Assembly (NCBI GenBank): GCA_964584935.1
Contig: CAZPBN010000006.1
Span: 71,246-135,245, forward strand
Source of the DNA: CAZPBN01 sp964584935
GTDB lineage: Bacteria; Acidobacteriota; Aminicenantia; Aminicenantales; Aminicenantaceae
Reading direction: 5' to 3'
Length of the DNA: 64,000 nt
In this document: piece after piece, positions 50,999 through 60,162 of the stretch
How the letters are laid out: each line of letters begins with the position of its first letter
Numbering within the stretch: the stretch's first letter is position 1
Position numbers and translations under genes: made by a program
Notes under the pieces: generated by a model
The model's input: the letters and a program-made list of their open reading frames with translations, nothing else
Databases searched by the model: none
Told to the model about the DNA's origin: nothing

Positions 50999-53263
50999 CT
51001 AAATCCATCTTTTTATCCAAGATCTAATTCCACCGGAGGCTTTGGCAATGATCAACGGTTTTTTACATCTTTCAGCGACAGCATTGGAAATAGAATCCCT
51101 CGTGATTTGATAAATAAAAGAATCTCTGGTCGATCCCAGTATCACCAGGTCATAATTCCTGGACTCAGTCAAAATGGCTTCAACCACATCAGAAGAAGTG
51201 ACTTTTTTAGTTTCAACCCGGTCTAAATTTATAATATCCTTTTCCTTATCTATTTGAAATGATTGCCCCGGACTAATTTTTTTTCTTTGATCATTGACAG
51301 TAAAAACCACGATTTTTCCGTCATCCTTTTCCGCAAGAATACTTGCGATTTTAAAAGCAAAAATACTGTTAGGTCCTCCTCCCATAGGCACCAAAATCCG
51401 TTTGAATTCGCGATTTCCGCATCCTTTCAAAATAGCAATATTACAGGGAGCTCTTTCAATAATAAAATCTACGGTGCTTCCCAAACGGAATCCATAACTT
51501 CTTGGTTTTCCATGCCAACCCATAATCAACATATTGATTCTTTTTTCTTTAACCGCATTTAATATTCCCCGCGCTATATTCCGGCAATAACGGATTGTCG
51601 TGGTTACAGGGAATTTAAGCACAAGGCTCAACATAGCTTCCACAATGGCTTCCTTACCTTTCATCATAAATTTTCCAGCATCATGCAAAGGAATCTGCTC
51701 AGGAACCGGAACCATATGAAGAAGGTTTATACTGGCATTTTTGGCTTCTCCAATATAATTTGTTACTCGAAGCATTTCAAAAACGTTTTTTGGATTTGCC
51801 ACAGAAACCATTATTCGGTATTGGCCATTTTCAGGAGCTCGCTGCTCTTCAAGCACTTTGATCTCCTCTCCTGTGGATATCGCGTGTGATTTGGAATAAA
51901 ACAAATAAATCAATACTCCGAGTATAATCCATACCGGCGCCACTATCCAGGCTATCCAGCTCATATGAATAAGCCAAACTGCCAGAAAGCACTGACAAAT
52001 AATGGCTATAATAGGGAGCCAGGGAAAAAAAGGCATGATAAATCCATAAGATAATTCATCACCCATATTGATGCGTACTTTTATCACACTCAAATTCACT
52101 ACCAAAAATAGAAAAAGAAACATAATACTGGCACTGGAAGCCACATCCATTGTGGGCAATAGAATAGCAACACAAATAACAATAAATCCTGTAAACATTA
52201 AAGCAACCCAGGGAGTTTTCTGTTTGTTTGAGATTTTTGAGAAGAATTTGGGCAGCATTCTGTCTCGGCCAAGGGCATACGAAGCCCTCGTTGCCGAATA
52301 GATGGTTGCGTTCAGAGCAGATATGGAAGCAAATATCACTGCAATAGTAAGAAGAAAATTTCCAAAAGGGATCAACTGGGAAATGGCTTCCCCGAACCCT
52401 CTTTCCTTGAATTGGCCAATCCACTCCCATGGAACTCCTTCAACCCCTGGAGAACCAGCTTTGACCGCAACGATTGAAGCAAACGATACCGCCACATAGG
52501 TCATGGTGACAATAAAAACAGAATAAATCATTGCCTTGGGAAGGTTGCGCTTCGGATCAATGGTTTCATCACCCGCTTGAGCAATCACTTCATAACCCTC
52601 AAAAGCCACATATGTAAAACCCATGGTGATAAGTATTTTTGACCACCCCAGGGGCATAAAAGGATTAAGATTATTAAGCCGGGAAGGATCAATGAGGATT
52701 ACAATGACTCCAATAACACCGATTCCGATAAGAAATATAGTTTGTCCCAAAGTAAAGAAAGCTCCAATTTTTCCTGTTTCTGAAGCTCCCCTGTAATTTA
52801 TATATAGAAAAAAAATAGCAATGAGAAAAGCAACTGTTTTTTCTGTATATAAGGTAGAAAGAGGAATCCACTTTAATAATCCAAGGCCTTGAAAATACCT
52901 CACCGTATATATGGCAAAAGTGACCGCATAGAGGCTTCCTGCAATGCTAGAGGCAAACCATTCCATCCAGCCGCCAATAAAACTGAGTCCTCTACCAAAT
53001 GCCATCCGGGCATAATTATAGGCACCTCCCGCCCGGGGAACCGCAGAACTCAACTCAGCGTAGGAAAGTGCTGTCATAATGGCGATCACACCATTGAGTG
53101 CAAATGTAAGAAGGACACCTCCCGGACCAGCTTCACGAATAGCATTTCCAATACCCAAGAACACTCCTGCCCCAATCATCATCCCCAGGCCCATCATAGT
53201 AATGTGAAAAAGGGAAAGTTCCCGGGAAAGCTCAGAAGGAATATGGACTTTATTTTTTCCCAT
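50999..53263 (-). CDS. APC-family amino acid permease fused to tandem universal stress (UspA) domains
   Basis: 754 residues. Residues 1-465 are the permease with about 12 membrane helices; MMIGAGVFLGIGNAIREAGPGG is the unwound first-helix region that binds substrate, and TFALNGVIAIMTALSYAELSSAVPRAGG follows. Residues about 485-755 are two Usp-like domains (MVSVANPKNVFEMLRV ... MGWHGKP; ILVPMGGGPNSIFAFKIAS ... VILGSTRDS). Transporters of this layout exist in archaea and bacteria; the Usp part probably senses nucleotides and tunes transport. The start lies inside a 52-codon upstream gene (overlap 14 bases), suggesting translational coupling. Confidence 0.88.
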   Translation of the reverse strand: MGKNKVHIPSELSRELSLFHITMMGLGMMIGAGVFLGIGNAIREAGPGGVLLTFALNGVIAIMTALSYAELSSAVPRAGGAYNYARMAFGRGLSFIGGWMEWFASSIAGSLYAVTFAIYTVRYFQGLGLLKWIPLSTLYTEKTVAFLIAIFFLYINYRGASETGKIGAFFTLGQTIFLIGIGVIGVIVILIDPSRLNNLNPFMPLGWSKILITMGFTYVAFEGYEVIAQAGDETIDPKRNLPKAMIYSVFIVTMTYVAVSFASIVAVKAGSPGVEGVPWEWIGQFKERGFGEAISQLIPFGNFLLTIAVIFASISALNATIYSATRASYALGRDRMLPKFFSKISNKQKTPWVALMFTGFIVICVAILLPTMDVASSASIMFLFLFLVVNLSVIKVRINMGDELSYGFIMPFFPWLPIIAIICQCFLAVWLIHMSWIAWIVAPVWIILGVLIYLFYSKSHAISTGEEIKVLEEQRAPENGQYRIMVSVANPKNVFEMLRVTNYIGEAKNASINLLHMVPVPEQIPLHDAGKFMMKGKEAIVEAMLSLVLKFPVTTTIRYCRNIARGILNAVKEKRINMLIMGWHGKPRSYGFRLGSTVDFIIERAPCNIAILKGCGNREFKRILVPMGGGPNSIFAFKIASILAEKDDGKIVVFTVNDQRKKISPGQSFQIDKEKDIINLDRVETKKVTSSDVVEAILTESRNYDLVILGSTRDSFIYQITRDSISNAVAERCKKPLIIAKASGGIRSWIKRWI

Positions 53264-53408
53264 TGATTTCTTTCATTATCGAACGTGCCGAATGAAGATC
53301 TTTTTCCTTTATACGATTGATGACCTTCCTGCTCCAAATGAATATATAGGTTATAAATCCCATAGCAAGACAAAGAACACTCAAACCAATAACAATATCT
53401 CTATTCAT
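53250..53408 (-). CDS. Small single-span membrane protein coupled to the permease
   Basis: 52 residues: MNRDIVIGL start, one hydrophobic helix at about 5-26 (LSVLCLAMGFITYIFIW), then a basic/charged tail (RKVINRIKEKD). AAAGGATGAG precedes the ATG at 53408. The stop lies 14 bases inside the permease gene, so the two are probably translationally coupled. The layout (tiny membrane protein then transporter) is that of auxiliary subunits of transport systems. No family recognised. Confidence 0.65.
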   Translation of the reverse strand: MNRDIVIGLSVLCLAMGFITYIFIWSRKVINRIKEKDLHSARSIMKEINGKK

Positions 53409-53450
53409 CTCTCATCCTTTGGTAAAAAGCGGTTGAACTATAAAATTTTA

Positions 53451-53479
53451 CAGATAACTAAAAAACCTTTAAATGTCAA
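53451..53479 (-). promoter_or_regulatory. Possible promoter of the small-protein/permease pair
   Basis: On the minus strand TTGACA (53479-53474), 17-bp spacer and TATCTG (53456-53451). The -35 is perfect, the -10 poor. Confidence 0.35.
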
Positions 53480-53704
53480 CACCACAAAAAAAAGAAATTG
53501 AATCTCTAATGAAAAAAATAGAAATTTCTGTTATATTAATTATTAGTTGATTTTTACTCAACTTAATGCTGAAAGAAAACTGAGTAAAGGATTGGAATTC
53601 TATGGTCGTTGATTTTCTGAAGTTCTGCTCCTCTTATTTTTTATTATACTTCAGACGCTTTATATCACATGTGATTTTTTATATAAAATTCACTGTTTAC
53701 TAAA

Positions 53705-54820
53705 ATGGGTATTTCTAGCATTACAAATTGTAAAGATGCTTCCTATATGTATATGGCATATTCACTTGCTGAAAAAGCTAAAGGGTGGGCCAGTCCAAAT
53801 CCCTATGTTGGTTGCATAATCCTTAAAAACGGAGCTATCGTCGGATATGGATTTCATGAAAAACCGGGAAAACTCCATGCCGAAGCAGTGGCTATTCAAA
53901 AAGCTGGTTCTCAGGTTCAAAACAGCACCCTCTATACCACCTTGGAACCCTGCCTTCATTGGGGCAGAACTCCTCCTTGTGTGGATAAAATAATCGAGGC
54001 AAAACCTAAAAGAGTCGTTGTCTCTGCTCTGGATCCAAATCCTCTTGTTTATAAAAAAGGAGTGAAAAAACTAAAAGACGCCGGAATAAATGTTTCAACA
54101 GGACTTCTCGAGCAAATAAATAAAAAATTGAATGAAACTTATATCAAATACATAACCCGAAAGCAGCCGTTTGTATTAATTAAAGCAGCGAGCAGTTTTG
54201 ATGGAAAAATCGCTACAAAAAATTTCTCTTCTCAATGGATCTCTTCTTTACAAACAAGAGAATACACTCATCTTATCAGGACAGAATATGACGCCATCAT
54301 GACTGGAATCAACACCATTATAAAAGACAATCCTCAATTGACCATAAGACACTCGGATTGGACAAATAAAAAACTCACAAGAATCATCCTGGATTCTTCT
54401 CTGAGACTCCCCCCGGATTCCAAAATCATATCTACTTTATCAAAAGGAAAAATTCTCATTTTCACAAAAAAAAATCCTCCCCTTGAAAAAGCTAAACAAT
54501 TACAGAGACAAGGAGTTCAAGTCATACCTCTTCAAAAATCGGATTCCTCAATCAATTTGAAAGAAGTTCTCAATTATCTGGGACAAATAGAAATATCAAG
54601 TGTCCTGGTTGAAGGAGGAGGACAGTTAACAACTTCTTTCATTCAACAGAAGCTGGCTGATAAAATATTATTGATATTTTCACCTAAGCTGATTGGAGGA
54701 GAAAAGGCTCCATCTTTTTATGATGGAAAAGGGATCAATCATATCCAGGATGCTTATCTCTTAAAGGATGTCCATTCCTTTAAAATCGGAGAAGATACCA
54801 TTATGGAGGGATATTTCTGA
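53705..54820 (+). CDS. ribD: Bifunctional riboflavin deaminase/reductase RibD
   Basis: 371 residues. N-terminal zinc deaminase: HAEAVAIQKAG and TLEPCLHWGRTPPCVD (Zn ligands His, Cys, Cys). C-terminal NADPH reductase from about 150: IKAASSFDGKIATKN, RTEYDAIMTGINTIIKDNPQLT and VEGGGQLTTSF. It performs the second and third steps from GTP to riboflavin. First gene of ribD-ribE-ribBA, with a one-base overlap to ribE (TGATG). No FMN riboswitch precedes it. Confidence 0.95.
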   Translation: MGISSITNCKDASYMYMAYSLAEKAKGWASPNPYVGCIILKNGAIVGYGFHEKPGKLHAEAVAIQKAGSQVQNSTLYTTLEPCLHWGRTPPCVDKIIEAKPKRVVVSALDPNPLVYKKGVKKLKDAGINVSTGLLEQINKKLNETYIKYITRKQPFVLIKAASSFDGKIATKNFSSQWISSLQTREYTHLIRTEYDAIMTGINTIIKDNPQLTIRHSDWTNKKLTRIILDSSLRLPPDSKIISTLSKGKILIFTKKNPPLEKAKQLQRQGVQVIPLQKSDSSINLKEVLNYLGQIEISSVLVEGGGQLTTSFIQQKLADKILLIFSPKLIGGEKAPSFYDGKGINHIQDAYLLKDVHSFKIGEDTIMEGYF

Positions 54821-55407
54821 TGTTTACAGGGATCATTAATCATTTTGGATTTTTTAAGGAATATAGAAATGGAAAACAGGAAATGCTGTTAGAAGCTCCT
54901 TCTGTTTCTTCAAAGATAGAAATTGGAGAAAGTCTGGCGGTCAATGGCATTTGCCTTAGTCTTATAAAAAAAAACAAAGACATCCTATATTTCAACCTTT
55001 CTAAGGAAACTCTCAGTCGGACCAATCTTGGAGCTCTCAAAAAAGGCGAAAAATTAAATCTTGAACTTCCACTCTCCCTCTCAACACCTTTAAGCGGTCA
55101 TATAGTCAATGGACATATTGATTTTACAGGAAAAATCCTCAAGTCTATACGGAAGAATAACAGTATGCGGCTGACAATATCCATTCCTCCCGAACAAAGA
55201 CCATATTTCATTCCTAAAGGATCCGTCGCCTTAAATGGTATCAGTCTAACCATAGCTGATCTCAAAAAAAACTCATTTGAGGTGGAAATCATTCCCATAA
55301 CCTTAGCTAACTCAAATCTGAAAAATATAAAAACAGGAGAAACAGTCAATATTGAATGTGACATAATAGGAAAATATGTGTATAATTATATTCGACAAGC
55401 AACTTAA
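54820..55407 (+). CDS. ribE: Riboflavin synthase alpha subunit
   Basis: 195 residues, made of two lumazine-binding repeats: MFTGII...ESLAVNGICLSL...F.LS.ETLSRTNLG and, from about 97, GHIDFTGKIL...GSVALNGISLTIAD...IPITLANSNL. It dismutates two dimethylribityl-lumazines to riboflavin. The lumazine-producing partner gene ribH is not in the window. Confidence 0.95.
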   Translation: MFTGIINHFGFFKEYRNGKQEMLLEAPSVSSKIEIGESLAVNGICLSLIKKNKDILYFNLSKETLSRTNLGALKKGEKLNLELPLSLSTPLSGHIVNGHIDFTGKILKSIRKNNSMRLTISIPPEQRPYFIPKGSVALNGISLTIADLKKNSFEVEIIPITLANSNLKNIKTGETVNIECDIIGKYVYNYIRQAT

Positions 55408-55428
55408 AAAATTGAGAAAAAAGAAGAT

Positions 55429-56652
55429 ATGGAGATGAACGAGAAAGAAAAAGCATCCAATGTCGAAAAAGCTATAAAAGCCGTAAAAACAGGAAAACTC
55501 ATCATTATTGTTGATGATGAAGATCGTGAAAATGAAGGCGATCTGATGGTCGCTGGGGAACATGTGACTCCAGACATCATTAACTTTATGGCAAAACACG
55601 GCAGAGGTCTTATCTGCCTGTCTTTAACCAAGGAAAGGCTGCAACAATTGCAGCTTCCTTTAATGGTCAAAGATAACACGGCTCAATTCAAAACAGCTTT
55701 CACCGTTTCCATTGATGCCAAAAAAGGCATCTCCACAGGTATTTCTGCCTATGACAGAGCTAAAACGATTTTAACCGCCATAGATCTCGAAACCAAACCT
55801 TCAGATCTTGCCCGGCCGGGCCATATTTTCCCTCTTCAAGCCAAAGATGGAGGGGTTTTGGAAAGAGCTGGCCAGACGGAAGCCTCTATAGATATTGCCA
55901 GGCTTTCAGGCCTGAAATCTGCAGGGGTGATCTGCGAAATCATGAATGAAGACGGCACCATGGCACGCATGCCGCAACTTAAAGAATTCAGCAACACATA
56001 TGATATTCCAATTCTTACTATCGCTGATCTCATCAAATACCGGATGAAAAACGAACGTCTGGTGAAAAAAGTGGAAGAAGCCAATTTGCCTACCAAATTC
56101 GGGGATTTCAAAATGATGGTTTTCGAAGATTCCATCCATAAAGAACACAGTATTGCCCTGATCAAAGGTGTTATTAAAAAAGAAGAACCAACGCTTGTAA
56201 GGGTTCATTCCCAATGTTTAACTGGGGATACATTAGGTTCCATTCGATGTGACTGCGGGGACCAACTCCATCATGCAATGAATCTGATCAAAAAAGAAGG
56301 GAAAGGAATCATACTTTATATATTGAACCAGGAAGGGAGAGGAATAGGCCTAGTGAATAAAATCAAAGCCTATGCCATGCAAGATAAAGGAGTAGATACG
56401 GTTGAAGCCAATGAACAGCTTGGATTCAAGCCCGATCATAGAGACTATGGAATAGGAGCTCAAATTCTTGTTTCCCTGGGGGTGAGAAAACTCCGTCTCA
56501 TCACAAACAATCCACGGAAATTCATCGGATTGGAAGGTTACGGATTGGAAATTGTGGAACGAGTGCCTGTTGAAATACCTCCCAACAAAAAAAATTTAAA
56601 TTATTTGAAAACAAAAAAAGAAAAAATGGGCCATATACTGGAAATGGTATAA
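55429..56652 (+). CDS. ribBA: Bifunctional DHBP synthase/GTP cyclohydrolase II RibBA
   Basis: 407 residues. N-terminal half makes 3,4-dihydroxybutanone-phosphate: VDDEDRENEGDLMVAGEHV, THGI replaced by ISTGISAYDRAKT, RPGHIFPL and RAGQTEASIDIARL. The C-terminal half is GTP cyclohydrolase II: RVHSQCLTGDTLGSIRCDCGDQ (three Zn cysteines), YILNQEGRGIGL and LITNNPRK. Both halves look catalytically complete, so the operon covers both inputs of riboflavin synthesis. Ends 92 bp before kynU. Confidence 0.95.
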   Translation: MEMNEKEKASNVEKAIKAVKTGKLIIIVDDEDRENEGDLMVAGEHVTPDIINFMAKHGRGLICLSLTKERLQQLQLPLMVKDNTAQFKTAFTVSIDAKKGISTGISAYDRAKTILTAIDLETKPSDLARPGHIFPLQAKDGGVLERAGQTEASIDIARLSGLKSAGVICEIMNEDGTMARMPQLKEFSNTYDIPILTIADLIKYRMKNERLVKKVEEANLPTKFGDFKMMVFEDSIHKEHSIALIKGVIKKEEPTLVRVHSQCLTGDTLGSIRCDCGDQLHHAMNLIKKEGKGIILYILNQEGRGIGLVNKIKAYAMQDKGVDTVEANEQLGFKPDHRDYGIGAQILVSLGVRKLRLITNNPRKFIGLEGYGLEIVERVPVEIPPNKKNLNYLKTKKEKMGHILEMV

Positions 56653-56692
56653 AGCTCAAATTTTCTTGATTTCAAAAGATTTGGTTTTCCTT

Positions 56693-56721
56693 TAGACATT
56701 TTTCTGATAATCCATTAAAAT
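56693..56721 (+). promoter_or_regulatory. Probable promoter of kynU
   Basis: TAGACA (56693-56698), 17-bp spacer, TAAAAT (56716-56721), 23 bases before the ATG at 56745. Confidence 0.4.
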
Positions 56722-56744
56722 ATCCTTCCGAATTGGGAATTAAA

Positions 56745-58031
56745 ATGGCAGATTTCAAGCCAGCTGAAGATTTTGCAAAAAAGCTGGATCAAAAGGATCC
56801 TTTAAAAAGCCATCGAAATAAGTTCTACATTCCAGATTGCATTTATATGGATGGAAATTCTCTGGGGCTTCTCTCTAAAAATTCTGAAACATCCCTGTTA
56901 AGAGTAATTGAGGAGTGGAAAACTCTTGCCATTTCAGGATGGCTTAAAGGAAAGCAGCCATGGTTCTATTTCGCTGAAAATCTTGGCAAAATTGCCTCTG
57001 AGTTAGTGGGAGCTGAACCGGAAGAAGTCATCGCCACCGGAACCACAACAGTCAATATCCATTCTCTGATAAGCACTTTTTTTAATCCTGTTGCTGGAAA
57101 AAATAAAATACTTGCCGATGAATTAAATTTCCCATCAGACATTTATGCACTAAAAAGCCAGCTAAAATTGTTTGGGCTTAATCCCCAAAAACATCTTATC
57201 CTTGTCCGTTCCAGAGATGGAAACACCCTATCCGAGAAAACTATTCTGAAACACATGACCAATGAAATCGCTCTTGCCTTTCTCCCCTCTGTCTTATACA
57301 AAAGCGGACAACTCCTGGATATGGCATTGTTATCCGAACACGCCCACAAAAAGAATATTTTGATTGGTTTTGATTGCTCCCATTCTGTCGGAGGGATCCC
57401 TCACTATTTTAAAAAATGGGGAGTGGACTTTGCCACCTGGTGCAGCTACAAATACCTTAACGGAGGACCAGGCAGTTCCGCCTTTCTCTTTATCAACAAA
57501 AAACATTTCAAGCGTGAACCCATGCTTGCCGGGTGGTTTGGATACAAAAAAGAAAAACAATTTGACATGTCACTTAAATTCCAACATCAAGAAACCGCAG
57601 GCGGGTGGCAAATCTCCTCACCGGGAATCCTGGGCTGTTCAGCTCTTGAAGGTTCTTTATTGGAAATCAAAAAAGCTGGTATACAAAGCATCAGAAACAA
57701 ATCCATAAAAATGACATCCTACTTCATCTATCTCATTGATACATTTCTAACTGAATCACCCTATAATCTTTCATTGATAACGCCCCGCAACCCTGAACAA
57801 AGAGGGGGGCATATTGCCGTGGAAAGGAAAGATTATGCCTGGCAAATCTGTGAAGCTCTGAGAGCAAAAAAAGTCGTTCCTGATTTCAGACCTCCCAACA
57901 TTATAAGATTTGCCCCTATAGCTCTTTACAATACCTACCATGAGATTTGGACTGTTGTCCAGCATTTAAAAAAAATTATTGACAAAAAAGAATACAAAAA
58001 CTGTTCAAAAAAAAGAAAAGCTATTTCTTAA
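56745..58031 (+). CDS. kynU: Kynureninase
   Basis: 428 residues from ATG 56745 (MADFKPAED); a TTG at 56733 would add four residues. Fold-type I PLP enzyme: MDGNSLGLLSK near the start, GTTTVNIHSLIS (phosphate-binding), GFDCSHSVGGIPHYF, and the PLP lysine in SYKYLNGGPGSS near residue 235, then GGWQISSPGILG and PDFRPPNIIRFAP at the end. It cleaves kynurenine or 3-hydroxykynurenine to (hydroxy)anthranilate and alanine. Other kynurenine-pathway genes are not nearby. Confidence 0.95.
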   Translation: MADFKPAEDFAKKLDQKDPLKSHRNKFYIPDCIYMDGNSLGLLSKNSETSLLRVIEEWKTLAISGWLKGKQPWFYFAENLGKIASELVGAEPEEVIATGTTTVNIHSLISTFFNPVAGKNKILADELNFPSDIYALKSQLKLFGLNPQKHLILVRSRDGNTLSEKTILKHMTNEIALAFLPSVLYKSGQLLDMALLSEHAHKKNILIGFDCSHSVGGIPHYFKKWGVDFATWCSYKYLNGGPGSSAFLFINKKHFKREPMLAGWFGYKKEKQFDMSLKFQHQETAGGWQISSPGILGCSALEGSLLEIKKAGIQSIRNKSIKMTSYFIYLIDTFLTESPYNLSLITPRNPEQRGGHIAVERKDYAWQICEALRAKKVVPDFRPPNIIRFAPIALYNTYHEIWTVVQHLKKIIDKKEYKNCSKKRKAIS

Positions 58032-58041
58032 TTTTTTTCAT

Positions 58042-59655
58042 CTATTTTCCCACATATCCGAGGGTTTTCATCTTTTCAAGAATTTTCTCGCTGGGCTCTT
58101 TCTTTGTCCCAAAGGATAATGAAATCTCTTCCCTCATTTCTTTTATATCTCTCATTAAACGGGCATACATATCCTCAGAATAACGACTTAAGTCCTCTCT
58201 ATCAACCACATCCTGCTCATTAAATGCCTTTGATTTCTTAAGATTGAAAAATTCCCATCTTTTAACTTCTCCCTTATCCCAATACACGACACCTTGAAAA
58301 GGCCATCTTATTAGGGATAGAGTATTGAATCTTGCTGAAGGTTTAAAGGCAAACGAACAAATGTTTTTTTTGTTTATTTTTTTTTCTTTGATTTCGTTTA
58401 AAATACTTTTCTTCCAGGGAATACTTTGACTGTGAATCTTCAAATACTCTAAAAGAGTGGGAGAGAGACAATCCAGGGAAACTGGATATTCGAATCTTTT
58501 GTTGCCCATATTGGGAATTCTCATGATCAAGGGAACCTGAATAAACTGTCTGTTCACATACTTAGTGTGGCCGAAAAAACCATCTTTTTCTCCATGACCT
58601 TCTCCATGGTCTCCAAAAACCACAATAACTGTTTTACTGAATCGATTGTGTTTTTCAATATGCCTAAAAAGCTCACCTAAAGACTGATCCATATACTCCA
58701 CCTCTTGTCTGTATAGTTTTAAAGCACTATTTTGATTCAAAATAGGAATAACCTGGAATAACTCAATATATCCTTCTTTGTCACAATCGATTTGAATGCG
58801 GCCTTGGTCATCATTCAAATGATAGGCATCTCTATACCCGCTATCTTTCTTTTGCAATGTATTTGATCTGACAGTGCATTCTTTACTGAAACGAAGTCTC
58901 CTGAGAATAAAATGAGTGAAATCCTCAAAATGATTTCGAACTCGAAATTCCATCAAATGAGAACCCCTGGCAAGTGATATTTTTTTTCTAAGAATAGCCC
59001 CTGTATACGCATTGAAATCAGCCATTCGTTTTCCATCCAAATGAATCTCAAAAAGGGCTTCTGCTTCTGGAGGTGCATAGGGAGTGTGAGGATCTGAGTA
59101 ATGGATAAAGAGAAAAAAATTCCTGCTTTTAAAATTGTTTATCTTTTTAATCGCTCTTTCTGTTACTTTTTCTGCGGGAACGAAAAATATTTCTTTTTCA
59201 AACAAATTGTCGTCAAAATCAATAAAACCGGGCTTGATACCGGTTTCACTATCCAGAGTCCCCAGGGAAATGATAGCAGAGGTATGAAATCCTTTTCTTC
59301 TCAATACCTGGTGAATCATTTTATAACTGCCCTCGTATATGTCTGAATTATTGAAAACCTTCAACTCATGAGGCATACGGGATGTGAATACTGATAAATG
59401 GGAAGGCAGAGTTTCTGGACAGGTGCAAAATGCATTTTCAAAAACAATCGAATCTTTAGCAAATTTCTTTAATGCCGGGGTCTTAGCAAGTGCCCCCTTT
59501 CCAGAATCAATATAATCAAATCTGGTTGTATCCAGACTGATCATTATGATATTAAAATCTCTGTGTTGTTCATACTGACAGGAAAACAACAATATCAATA
59601 GAAGAAGATAATACGCTTTTCTAAAAATAAAATTTATTTTCTTATTTTCTCCCAT
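58042..59655 (-). CDS. Sulfatase-like (alkaline phosphatase superfamily) lipoprotein
   Basis: 537 residues. Lipoprotein signal with Cys at 26 (LILLFSC). Core: MISLDTTRFDYIDSG, KTPALKKFAKDS, then CTCPETLPSHLSVFTS where a sulfatase would have CxPxR; the Thr of TLPSH is the likely nucleophile. Metal motif VFGDHGEGHGEKDGFFGHT near residue 333. A beta insertion of about 110 residues (near 205-315) separates the two halves. The C-terminus ends MKTLGYVGK. It shares motif pattern and ending (LxxLGY) with the protein at the window start. Strong AAGGAGG upstream. Substrate unknown. Confidence 0.85.
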   Translation of the reverse strand: MGENKKINFIFRKAYYLLLLILLFSCQYEQHRDFNIIMISLDTTRFDYIDSGKGALAKTPALKKFAKDSIVFENAFCTCPETLPSHLSVFTSRMPHELKVFNNSDIYEGSYKMIHQVLRRKGFHTSAIISLGTLDSETGIKPGFIDFDDNLFEKEIFFVPAEKVTERAIKKINNFKSRNFFLFIHYSDPHTPYAPPEAEALFEIHLDGKRMADFNAYTGAILRKKISLARGSHLMEFRVRNHFEDFTHFILRRLRFSKECTVRSNTLQKKDSGYRDAYHLNDDQGRIQIDCDKEGYIELFQVIPILNQNSALKLYRQEVEYMDQSLGELFRHIEKHNRFSKTVIVVFGDHGEGHGEKDGFFGHTKYVNRQFIQVPLIMRIPNMGNKRFEYPVSLDCLSPTLLEYLKIHSQSIPWKKSILNEIKEKKINKKNICSFAFKPSARFNTLSLIRWPFQGVVYWDKGEVKRWEFFNLKKSKAFNEQDVVDREDLSRYSEDMYARLMRDIKEMREEISLSFGTKKEPSEKILEKMKTLGYVGK

Positions 59656-59721
59656 GTTATCCCTCCTTAAAATATCCTAAAATAAACCCAAATATATCTC
59701 AATATCTTCAGTTCACTCTTA

Positions 59722-60162
59722 TCACTTGCTGGTTAGAATAAAAGTAACCGGCCCATCATTTTCAATATGAACATCCATCAGTTCCTTGAACACGCCGGTT
59801 TCAACTTTTATTCCTCTTTCTCTCAGAAGTTTGACATAATAATCAAAAATCACTTTCGCCCTCTCCGGATGTTCAGCCTTATCAAAACTGGGCCTCCGTC
59901 CTTTGCTTATTGATCCGGCAAGAGTGAATTGAGATATAGCCAATATTTCTCCTCCTATATCCAGTAAAGACAGATTCATTTTCCCCTTTTCATCAGGAAA
60001 TATTCGGAGTTCAACGGTTTTTTTAGCCAGATAACGGACATCTTCCTCCAAATCCCCTTTTTCAATCCCCACCAGAAGGCAAATCCCTTTTTCTATCTCA
60101 CCCACAATATCTCCTCTCACTTTAACATCAGCCTGTTTTACTCTCTGTAAGACTATTTTCAT
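59722..60162 (-). CDS. dtd: D-aminoacyl-tRNA deacylase
   Basis: 146 residues, standard length. The catalytic-site motifs SQFTLAGSISKGRRPSF and NDGPVTFIL (the GPVT cross-subunit loop) are intact. It removes D-amino acids and glycine wrongly attached to tRNAs. Overlaps the murJ stop by four bases (ATGA). Confidence 0.96.
   Translation of the reverse strand: MKIVLQRVKQADVKVRGDIVGEIEKGICLLVGIEKGDLEEDVRYLAKKTVELRIFPDEKGKMNLSLLDIGGEILAISQFTLAGSISKGRRPSFDKAEHPERAKVIFDYYVKLLRERGIKVETGVFKELMDVHIENDGPVTFILTSK

Noticed and set aside
53500..53704. Possible FMN riboswitch before ribD
   Set aside because: The conserved AGGGGCAGGGTG-type core is absent; only short AT-rich inverted repeats (for example GTTGA/TCAAC near 53548) are seen.
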